From positions 1 through 17,996 of the forward strand of contig CAZMSJ010000017.1 in assembly GCA_964568925.1 (NCBI GenBank): a DNA stretch of 17,996 nucleotides, written 5' to 3'. The translations under genes were made by a program, and so were the position numbers. Each line of letters opens with the position of its first letter. Positions within the stretch are counted from its first letter, which is position 1. Positions 12,888 to 17,996 of this stretch are shown here, in pieces. The stretch comes from CAYQUL01 sp964568925. Its GTDB lineage: Bacteria; Patescibacteriota; Microgenomatia; UBA8517. The notes under the pieces were generated by a model. The model was given only the letters and a program-made list of their open reading frames with translations, was not told the origin of the DNA and did no database searches.

Positions 12888-12902
12888 ATTTAGATACTAA
12901 AC
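12872..12902. promoter_or_regulatory. Tandem palindromic operator, probably for MarR autoregulation
   Basis: TTTAGCTACTAAAC (12873-12886) and TTTAGATACTAAAC (12889-12902) are near-identical direct repeats, 16 bases apart. Each is a palindrome with arms TTTAG/CTAAA around three bases (the first extends to GTTTAG/CTAAAC). They cover both candidate -10 elements and the predicted transcription start of the MarR gene, where a repressor would block RNA polymerase. Confidence 0.65.
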
Positions 12903-12904
12903 AA

Positions 12905-13375
12905 ATGGGAAAACAACGTGAACTCCTCCTCAAAGAATTTGTAAAAAAGCTAACTCGTGCAGCTCGAAGTATTGAGAGCGAAACCTGTACTACCTTTGGT
13001 GTGAATGATTTAACTCGTCCGCAGGCTGATGTCGTTTTGTTCATTTCTTCTAAAGACGATGGGGTAACGGCAAGCCAAATTGCTTCAGAATTTAAAGTTA
13101 CTGCTGGTGCTGTGACCCAAGTCATTGATACCTTAGTTGCCAAGGGACTTGTTGAACGTGCTGAAAGTGATCAAGATCGTCGTATTCAGTTAATTACTCT
13201 TTCAAAGAAGATGCTCAAACATTTCGTCTCCTTTGAAACAAGTTTCATTGAAACCGTTGATAGCAAACTGCAAAAGGTAACTGACTCTGAAGTAAAACAA
13301 ATGATTGGTCTCCTTTCAAAAATTGAAGGAAAGTATACCGATTGTGATTTGGTGAAGGGAGGTGAGCAGAAATGA
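12905..13375 (+). CDS. MarR-family transcriptional regulator
   Basis: 156-aa winged-helix regulator, presumably a DNA-binding dimer. The helix-turn-helix is TASQIASEFKVTAGAVTQVIDTLVAKGLVER (about 55-85), followed by the wing with the family hallmark DQDRRIQLITLS (89-100). Helices at both ends form the dimer interface. It has two Cys, C28 near the start and C147 near the end. That arrangement recalls two-Cys OhrR-type redox sensors, but this is only a similarity of position. ATG 12905 has no SD. Its stop overlaps the LUD start (ATGA, 13372-13375), so the two are translationally coupled. Two palindromes over its promoter suggest autoregulation, and the divergent glucosaminidase-like gene may also respond. 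Confidence 0.93.
   Translation: MGKQRELLLKEFVKKLTRAARSIESETCTTFGVNDLTRPQADVVLFISSKDDGVTASQIASEFKVTAGAVTQVIDTLVAKGLVERAESDQDRRIQLITLSKKMLKHFVSFETSFIETVDSKLQKVTDSEVKQMIGLLSKIEGKYTDCDLVKGGEQK
13358..13365 (+). promoter_or_regulatory. Shine-Dalgarno of the LUD gene
   Basis: A GGGAGGTG site lies inside the end of the MarR gene, several bases before ATG 13372. This operon-internal gene has an SD while the first gene of the operon does not. Confidence 0.75.
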
Positions 13376-13995
13376 GTAAATGGGAAACACTTGCAACAGA
13401 TGCACAAATTGAAAAAACAACAGCAGCCTTAAACCAAAATGGTATTCAAACCGTCGTGGTCGCTTCCGTTGAAGAAGCTAAGAAAGCTGTTCTTTCAATG
13501 ATCCCTGAAAAATCAGAAGTAATGACAATGACGTCAGTAACTCTTGATACAACAGGTATCGCACATGAAATCAACGATAGTGGTAAATTTATAACCGTTC
13601 GAGACGAGCTTTCAAAGCTTGATCGAGAAAAAGACGGTCTACTCATGCAAAAACTTGGTGCAGCTCCTGAATGGGTAGTTGGAAGCGTTCATGCAATTAC
13701 CGAAGATGGTAAAGTCATGATTGCCTCAAACACCGGAAGTCAGCTTGCCGCGTATGTGTATGGGTCATCACACGTTGTGTGGGTTGTCGGAACTCAAAAG
13801 ATCGTTAAAGATCTGAAAGAGGGTGAAGACAGACTTACTAACCACATTGTTCCTCTCGAAAGTGAACGGGCACGAGAAGCTTATGGCTTGCCTGCCACTT
13901 GGGAAACCAATGTGAGTAAACTTTTAATCGTAAGTCGAGAAATTAATCCTTCACGAATTACGGTTGTGTTTGTAAAGGAAGCTTTGGGCTTCTAA
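13372..13995 (+). CDS. LUD-domain protein (LutC/YkgG-like, DUF162)
   Basis: 207-aa cytoplasmic protein consisting of one LUD domain, the family of LutC (lactate utilisation) and YkgG. Diagnostic segments are VMTMTSVTLDTTGI (50-63), the Gly-rich core ASNTGSQLAAYVYGSSHVVWVVG (about 123-145) with KIVKDLKEG after it, and the ending PLESERAREAYG (162-173). No iron-sulphur or dehydrogenase partners (LutA/LutB) are nearby, so a complete lactate pathway is not supported. The gene begins inside the MarR stop (ATGA overlap) with a strong SD, so its level is tied to the regulator. It is the best candidate for the regulator's target function. Reaction unknown. Confidence 0.9.
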   Translation: MSKWETLATDAQIEKTTAALNQNGIQTVVVASVEEAKKAVLSMIPEKSEVMTMTSVTLDTTGIAHEINDSGKFITVRDELSKLDREKDGLLMQKLGAAPEWVVGSVHAITEDGKVMIASNTGSQLAAYVYGSSHVVWVVGTQKIVKDLKEGEDRLTNHIVPLESERAREAYGLPATWETNVSKLLIVSREINPSRITVVFVKEALGF

Positions 13996-14008
13996 GACGA
14001 GTGTTTTT

Positions 14009-14032
14009 CCACAGCAAGGACGCTTGCTGTGG
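14009..14032 (+). terminator. Hairpin after the LUD gene
   Basis: CCACAGCAAG (14009-14018) pairs perfectly with CTTGCTGTGG (14023-14032) around GACG, a stable 10-bp stem 13 bases after the LUD stop. The T-run lies before the stem (14004-14008) rather than after it, so it is a weak intrinsic terminator or an mRNA 3'-end stabiliser. It ends before the ABC-F promoter. Confidence 0.5.
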
Positions 14033-14050
14033 GACTTCGTTTGTACTCTT

Positions 14051-14079
14051 TTGCATTCTTCACGCGAAAGCCTCATAAT
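14051..14079 (+). promoter_or_regulatory. Promoter of the ABC-F gene
   Basis: TTGCAT (14051-14056), 17 bases, then CATAAT (14074-14079), seven bases before ATG 14087. This excludes the longer frame that begins at 14024. Confidence 0.7.
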
Positions 14080-14086
14080 CGAGCCT

Positions 14087-15559
14087 ATGCTTATTTTGAA
14101 AAATGTCACATTTTCCTATACAGATCGTCCTCTTTTTGAGAACGTGAGCTTTCTTGTGGCCAGAAATCAGAAGGTTGGTTTAGTTGGTACAAACGGTGCC
14201 GGTAAGTCAACGCTCTTAGGTCTTATTTTAGGAAAAGGTGAGGTAACCAGTGGAACAATTGAAACACAAGGAACTATTGCCTATGTTCCTCAGGAAATTA
14301 AACATGACCCAATTATGGAAGCTGCAACAGATGTTCGCTCCTATGTTGACCCTGATAGCCAGTACCAGGATTTTGAAATAACTAAATTATTTGGTTCACT
14401 TGAGTTAACTGTTTCACTTGACGCAAACCCAATTAAGTTTAGTGGAGGACAGAAGACAAAACTTGCGCTTGCTCGAGCACTTCTCATGAAACCTGACATT
14501 CTTCTTCTTGATGAGCCAACTAACTTTATGGATACCGCAGGGAAAATCTGGGTTATGAATTTTCTTGCCAATTACGATGGTGCCGTTATCGTTATTTCCC
14601 ATGATCTTCAATTAATGGATCAGTCTATTGATAAGGTGTTAGCCTTAAATGCTGCAACACGAACGATTGAGGAATACAAGGGAACATACTCAGCATATAT
14701 TCGTTTGAAGGCTGAAAAGGAAGAGATGCTTCGAAAAGAACGATTGGTTCAAGAAAAACACATTGAAAGAATGGAGAAGGGACTTAAAAAAATGGCTCGT
14801 GCAAACCGCTTTACAAAGGCTAAAATTCGACAAATCGGCAGAATTGAAAAAGCACGTGAGGCTCTCCCTGATGCACCGCCTGAGATTCGAAAGATTAAAG
14901 TAAATGTTCCAGAACCAGCTAAGGTAGGGGAGTTGCCACTTCGCGCTCGAGGAATTGTAAAGTCATATGGGGACCGACACGTATTGAAAAATGTTAACTT
15001 TACGATCCACCGTGGAGAGCGTATTGCTTTAATTGGACCAAACGGTGTTGGAAAAAGTACCTTCATTAAAATTTTAATGGGTATGACACAGCCTGACCAA
15101 GGTGAGGTGTTGCGTGATGATTTGCTTTCAATAGGGTACTATTCTCAGGAATTTGAAACCTTTGATTTGTCACGACAAGTGATTGATGTCTTTTGTGAAT
15201 TATCTAAAAAACCTGAGGGGTTTGCTCGTGCCTTTTTGGGAAGTTACATGCTCACTGGGGAGAAAATTTTCCAACCTGTTCAAACGCTCTCCGGAGGAGA
15301 GAAAACTCGTCTTTCAATTGCAATTCTCACTGCAATGAGTTCTAACATGTTAATTTTGGATGAACCAACAACATACCTTGATGTTGTTTCACAACGCATT
15401 ATTTTGGAAAGTTTAAAGCAATACAAGGGAGCTATCTTAGTTGTGTCCCACACTCCTGAATTTTTAATTGAGTTAGCCCCAAGCAAGGCATACATTTTCC
15501 CTGATGAAAAGGAAGTGTATTGGAATGAGTCTTTAGTTGAAGCAGCAGCAGAAATGTAG
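14087..15559 (+). CDS. ABC-F family ATPase (ribosome-associated)
   Basis: 490-aa tandem ATPase with no TM segments, typical of ABC-F proteins that bind the ribosomal E site and act on translation or antibiotic resistance. Domain 1 has Walker A GTNGAGKST (34-42), signature FSGGQKTKLALAR (118-130), Walker B ILLLDEPT (138-145) and switch VISHD. Domain 2 has Walker A GPNGVGKST (317-325), signature LSGGEKTRLSIA (401-412), Walker B MLILDEPT (421-428) and VVSHT. The basic, helical linker (about 205-275) is the P-site-tRNA-interaction region. The usual DEPTNHLD is DEPTNFMD in the first domain and DEPTTYLD in the second, both unusual. A frame opens at 14024, but ATG 14087 fits the family start (MLILKNVTFSY) and lies seven bases after the -10. 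Subfamily not assigned. Confidence 0.94.
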   Translation: MLILKNVTFSYTDRPLFENVSFLVARNQKVGLVGTNGAGKSTLLGLILGKGEVTSGTIETQGTIAYVPQEIKHDPIMEAATDVRSYVDPDSQYQDFEITKLFGSLELTVSLDANPIKFSGGQKTKLALARALLMKPDILLLDEPTNFMDTAGKIWVMNFLANYDGAVIVISHDLQLMDQSIDKVLALNAATRTIEEYKGTYSAYIRLKAEKEEMLRKERLVQEKHIERMEKGLKKMARANRFTKAKIRQIGRIEKAREALPDAPPEIRKIKVNVPEPAKVGELPLRARGIVKSYGDRHVLKNVNFTIHRGERIALIGPNGVGKSTFIKILMGMTQPDQGEVLRDDLLSIGYYSQEFETFDLSRQVIDVFCELSKKPEGFARAFLGSYMLTGEKIFQPVQTLSGGEKTRLSIAILTAMSSNMLILDEPTTYLDVVSQRIILESLKQYKGAILVVSHTPEFLIELAPSKAYIFPDEKEVYWNESLVEAAAEM

Positions 15560-15585
15560 TCAATGTTTTTGAACAGCCCTCAGTC

Positions 15586-15594
15586 TGGTAGAGT
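15586..15594 (+). promoter_or_regulatory. Extended -10 of the alpha/beta hydrolase gene
   Basis: TGG-TAGAGT ends five bases before ATG 15600. No -35 match is seen. Read-through from the ABC-F gene (stop at 15559, no terminator between) is possible. Confidence 0.45.
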
Positions 15595-15599
15595 ATGTA

Positions 15600-16634
15600 A
15601 TGGCTAAAGCACTTCTTGTTTTAACTCTTGTTCTTGTCACGTTCGTTTTACTTTTTCGTTTCGCAGTTACCCCAGAAAAAACGAAAGCCCCGGTGGTTGT
15701 TCGTGAAGAATCTACACAAAAAGAAACAACAGATCCTTTTTTTGATCTCACAATTCCATATCTTCGTTCTCGGTCATATAAAAGTTCCCTTGGACCACTT
15801 AAGCCATATAAAGAATATGGTACCTATACTGCGTACCTAACGTCGTATACCTCAGACAACCTAACCATTAACGGATTACTTACAATACCGAAAGGGGATG
15901 GGCCTCACCCTGCCATTGTTTTCGTTCATGGCTACATTGCACCAACAATCTATAAAACAACAGAACGCTACGGTGATTATGTTGATGCGTTAGCAAAACA
16001 AGGGTTTGTTGTATTTAAAATTGATTTGCGTGGTCATGGCAGTTCCGAAGGTGAACCAGGTGGCGCTTATTATTCTTCTGATTATGTTGTTGATACCTTA
16101 AACGCGTATGCAGCACTCAGTGTCAGTGATTTTGTAGACACAAAACACATTGGTTTGTGGGGACACTCAATGGCAGGAAACGTTGTATCTCGTGCACTTG
16201 CCGTAAAACCTGAAATACCTGCTACCGTAATTTGGGCAGGAGCCGGGTACACCTATCAGGATTTATTGACATATGGTTTGCAGGACAATAGTTATCGACC
16301 GCCAAGCCTCACCTCAGCCAGACAAGAGAGACGAGCAAAGCTTCGTGAACTACATGGTGAATTTTCAGCTGATGATAGCTTTTGGAAAACGGTTGCTATA
16401 ACTAACTATGTTTCCGATATTGTTGGCAGTGTTGCTCTCCACCACGCTGTTGATGATTCAGTGGTAAGTGTTGAGTATAGTCGTGGGCTCACAAAACTTC
16501 TTTCTGACAAGGATGTCCCGCACGAATATTTTGAATATAGTACAGGAGGCCACAATATTTCAGGTTCAAGCTTTTCTCTCGCAATGGAGAGAACTGTAGT
16601 CTTTTTCAAGAAGCACTTGGGAGAAGGGGAGTAA
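15600..16634 (+). CDS. Membrane-anchored alpha/beta hydrolase (S9/dienelactone-hydrolase-like)
   Basis: 344-aa serine hydrolase with an N-terminal TM or signal anchor (about 4-23), so the catalytic domain (about 75-340) lies outside the membrane. The oxyanion-hole region is VFVHGY (107-112), then DLRGHGSSEG (142-151). The nucleophile elbow is GHSMAG with S190. The acid is probably D285 in HAVDDSVV, and the base is H318 in GGHNI, giving a complete triad. The fold resembles prolyl-oligopeptidase/acetyl-esterase-like hydrolases; substrate (ester or peptide) is not predictable. An insertion at about 214-262 (YTYQDLLTYG to EFSADDS) probably forms the lid. ATG 15600 is five bases after an extended -10 with no SD. 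Its 3' end overlaps the convergent guanylate-kinase-like gene by 29 bp. Confidence 0.92.
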   Translation: MAKALLVLTLVLVTFVLLFRFAVTPEKTKAPVVVREESTQKETTDPFFDLTIPYLRSRSYKSSLGPLKPYKEYGTYTAYLTSYTSDNLTINGLLTIPKGDGPHPAIVFVHGYIAPTIYKTTERYGDYVDALAKQGFVVFKIDLRGHGSSEGEPGGAYYSSDYVVDTLNAYAALSVSDFVDTKHIGLWGHSMAGNVVSRALAVKPEIPATVIWAGAGYTYQDLLTYGLQDNSYRPPSLTSARQERRAKLRELHGEFSADDSFWKTVAITNYVSDIVGSVALHHAVDDSVVSVEYSRGLTKLLSDKDVPHEYFEYSTGGHNISGSSFSLAMERTVVFFKKHLGEGE

Positions 16635-17358
16635 CAAGTTCTAAAAATTCTTCAGTAAGTTCATCAATCTTTCCATGTCGATTAACAAGAATCATGTGAG
16701 CTTGCCCAATATGAGCGAGGTCAGGCATCACTGCTGTTTTTATTCTGTTCTGTGTTTTGTGAAGAGCTTCATCGTACCTGTTTCCATTATCTGAAAGTGT
16801 TCTTCTCATGAGTCTTTGATAGAGCTCATATCCATTTGTTGGTACAACAAAGCAATACATGACTGCTGTATCACGAAAGATTGATAGCTTCTCCTCAGAT
16901 AGTTTCAAAATTGATTCTGCACCATTTGGATCAATCCGAAGTATTGGTGTCTTTCCCATATCAAATATCCGTTCCAGTTCTTTCTTTGGGCTGCCATACC
17001 AGCTTCCATGAAAGTCAGTTTCAATAAATTCACCACGTTCTTTTGCTAACAAAAACTCTTCCTCAGTCATTCTGATATACGGATCATTCCCAATCTCACT
17101 TTGACGAGGTTCGCGTGTTGTTACTGTCTTTGGCCACCCAAAGGCATCACTTTTTTCAAGAATATGAGAAACAACGGTGTCTTTTCCACTTCCTGGTGGT
17201 CCTGACACAATAATGATCTGACGACTATGGCCTTCTTGTTCTGGAATGTTTTTGGGAATTGCGAGAATGTTTTCTGACACACGAGTGATATCTTGTTCAG
17301 ATAGTAGGCCGCGAAAAATAGGAAGTTCAACCGGAGCATGTTCACGTTCGTAATACAT
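16606..17358 (-). CDS. Guanylate-kinase-like P-loop kinase with N-terminal extension
   Basis: 250-aa protein whose residues from about 46 onward match guanylate kinase (GMP + ATP to GDP + ADP). The P-loop is SGPPGSGKDT (52-61). The GMP-binding set of yeast Gmk aligns well: T78 (for Ser), R82 and R85 in TTREPR, Y94, E113 in EFIE, Y121-G122-S123 in WYGSP and D143 in RIDPNG. The LID region (about 185-205) carries Arg residues. It is longer than typical Gmk (about 200 aa) because of about 45 extra N-terminal residues (MYYEREHAPVELP..., no known domain). It may be the cell's Gmk or a paralogue with a related substrate. ATG 17358 is nine bases after TATAAT, without SD. Its 3' end overlaps the hydrolase gene by 29 bp. 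Confidence 0.87.
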   Translation of the reverse strand: MYYEREHAPVELPIFRGLLSEQDITRVSENILAIPKNIPEQEGHSRQIIIVSGPPGSGKDTVVSHILEKSDAFGWPKTVTTREPRQSEIGNDPYIRMTEEEFLLAKERGEFIETDFHGSWYGSPKKELERIFDMGKTPILRIDPNGAESILKLSEEKLSIFRDTAVMYCFVVPTNGYELYQRLMRRTLSDNGNRYDEALHKTQNRIKTAVMPDLAHIGQAHMILVNRHGKIDELTEEFLELVTPLLPSAS

Positions 17359-17367
17359 GTTTCAAGG

Positions 17368-17396
17368 ATTATATTCTTCCTTTACACACTTTGCAA
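17368..17396 (-). promoter_or_regulatory. Promoter of the guanylate-kinase-like gene
   Basis: On the minus strand TTGCAA (17396-17391), 17 bases, then TATAAT (17373-17368), nine bases before ATG 17358. It overlaps the divergent promoter at 17381-17410. Confidence 0.75.
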
Positions 17397-17410
17397 AGAA
17401 CATTTAGAAT
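17381..17410 (+). promoter_or_regulatory. Promoter of the Cys-rich protein gene
   Basis: TTTACA (17381-17386), 18 bases, TAGAAT (17405-17410), then six bases to ATG 17417. It interleaves with the opposite-strand promoter 17368-17396, so only one may be occupied at a time. Confidence 0.6.
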
Positions 17411-17416
17411 GAATGT

Positions 17417-17722
17417 ATGCATGTAACTATCAAGGCAGTTGTAATCGTTTTTCTTGCCTTAAGTATTGTTTTGTTTGTCACTAAACAATGGTCACAAGAT
17501 TATGACGAAGTGAATACCTACTCAACATGCCTCCAGAAGGGATATCAAAAGAAGGGGAGTCGTGATTGTGTGACACCTGATGGAAGACGATTTGTGAGAG
17601 AAGAAAATGGATTACCTTCAGGGGGTGTAGCCTGCACAATGGAGGCTCGTGAATGTCCTGATGGTAGCTTTGTTGGAAGAACTGGCCCCAATTGTGAATT
17701 TGCAGCTTGCCCAGGAAAGTGA
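17417..17722 (+). CDS. Small secreted or membrane-anchored Cys-rich protein (101 aa)
   Basis: N-terminal hydrophobic segment (about 5-22, KAVVIVFLALSIVLFVTK) followed by an extracytoplasmic part with six Cys (38, 51, 73, 80, 93, 98), enough for three disulfides. The first pair frames CLQKGYQKKGSRDC followed by TPDGRRF. The second cluster is CTMEARECPDGSFVGRTGPNCEFAACPG, a small repeat-like motif I recall from many Patescibacteria surface proteins. It superficially resembles Kazal-type or other small inhibitor modules, but the spacing does not let me assign one. ATG 17417 is six bases after a -10, without SD. A T-rich patch (17724-17729) follows the stop. Function unknown; a surface role is inferred. 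Confidence 0.82.
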   Translation: MHVTIKAVVIVFLALSIVLFVTKQWSQDYDEVNTYSTCLQKGYQKKGSRDCVTPDGRRFVREENGLPSGGVACTMEARECPDGSFVGRTGPNCEFAACPGK

Positions 17723-17803
17723 TCTTTTTTCTCTGGTTACTAAACCGTTTGTAAAACCTTTGACTATCGTTAATCAAATTTGAATCTAAAAAAATTTCCT
17801 CTA

Positions 17804-17833
17804 TTGACACGACGATCGCAAAGGATTCATAGT
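17804..17833 (+). promoter_or_regulatory. Promoter of the gene at the window end
   Basis: A perfect TTGACA (17804-17809), 18 bases, CATAGT (17828-17833), then five bases to ATG 17839. The -10 is a weaker match than the -35. Confidence 0.55.
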
Positions 17834-17838
17834 GATGT

Positions 17839-17996
17839 ATGGCAGTTAAATCAAATCACCAAGAACAGATTAAAAAGCTTCAGCTTCTTCTTTTATTGTT
17901 TGCAGCACTTGCAGTATTTTTCTTAGTATCTTTTATTTCAGTATTTAAGGGAGATATTCGTTCAAATGCTGCATATTATCGTTCTGAAGGTTCTGG
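17839..17996 (+). CDS. Membrane-anchored protein, 3' end outside the window
   Basis: Open from ATG 17839 to the window edge (52 codons). The first 13 residues are polar and basic (MAVKSNHQEQIKK), followed by a strong TM segment (about 14-37, LQLLLLLFAALAVFFLVSFISVF) and a polar stretch KGDIRSNAAYYRSEGSG. The pattern predicts a type II single-pass anchor with the rest of the protein outside the cell. Too little is present to name a family. The start is supported by a TTGACA promoter and a -10 five bases upstream, with no SD. Confidence 0.7.
   Translation, partial: MAVKSNHQEQIKKLQLLLLLFAALAVFFLVSFISVFKGDIRSNAAYYRSEGS

Noticed and set aside
14024..14086. Longer start of the ABC-F gene
   Set aside because: The extra 21 residues do not fit the family and would include the -35/-10 promoter. 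ATG 14087 gives the normal ABC-F N-terminus.
17738..17746. TACTAAAC resembling half of the MarR operator
   Set aside because: It lacks the TTTAG left arm, and an 8-base match in AT-rich DNA is easily chance.
1..17996. CRISPR arrays, insertion sequences, prophage, integrons, toxin-antitoxin pairs
   Set aside because: I searched by eye for regular repeats, transposase or integrase motifs and paired small genes and found none.

Overview
This window looks like a chromosomal segment from a member of the Candidate Phyla Radiation (Patescibacteria), probably a Parcubacteria/Paceibacteria-type organism. This is inferred from overall character, not from a marker gene. The DNA is moderately AT-rich and uses the standard code (TGA reads as stop). 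Genes are short and closely packed with frequent strand switches. Many products are small, secreted or membrane-anchored proteins of a type common in these genomes: a DUF2207 protein with a poly-Gly tail, a membrane-anchored DUF192 protein, a glucosaminidase-like lysozyme-fold protein and a Cys-rich CPDGS..GRTGPNCEF protein. I see no insertion sequence, prophage, CRISPR array or defence island.

Layout. At 1-3100 there is an unknown protein closed by an excellent terminator, then a RelA/SpoT-family protein, tail-to-tail with a membrane-anchored thermonuclease. At 3100-5450 are the DUF2207 membrane protein and a convergent unknown gene with a strong promoter and Shine-Dalgarno (SD) site. At 5500-8330 two paralogous MFS antiporter-type transporters flank a DUF3467 gene. 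At 8330-10090, all on the minus strand, are an unknown helical protein, a stand-alone ATP-cone protein, a small membrane protein and a DUF192 protein. At 10200-11170 are an unknown SD-led gene, a small two-TM protein and tRNA-Leu(UAG). At 11300-12830 (minus) are tandem terminators, a SAM methyltransferase and a glucosaminidase-like protein. At 12850-14000 a MarR regulator overlaps a LUD-domain gene, preceded by two palindromic repeats that look like its operator. At 14050-16630 are an ABC-F ATPase and a membrane-anchored alpha/beta hydrolase. At 16600-17996 are a guanylate-kinase-like protein, a small Cys-rich secreted protein and the start of a membrane protein cut by the window end.

The most striking global signal is how genes start. 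About eighteen genes have a -10 hexamer (often an extended TGnTATAAT-type element) only 5-13 bases before the start codon and no SD sequence, which predicts leaderless or nearly leaderless mRNAs. A minority of genes have a clear SD: the first gene, the 141-aa gene, the TTG-started 137-aa gene, the operon-internal LUD gene and probably the small membrane protein. In three or more cases this pattern decides the start codon. Nothing here is a dramatic new system. The best leads are the two-mode start architecture, the MarR operator and LUD operon, the divergent (p)ppGpp enzyme and several unknown small proteins.
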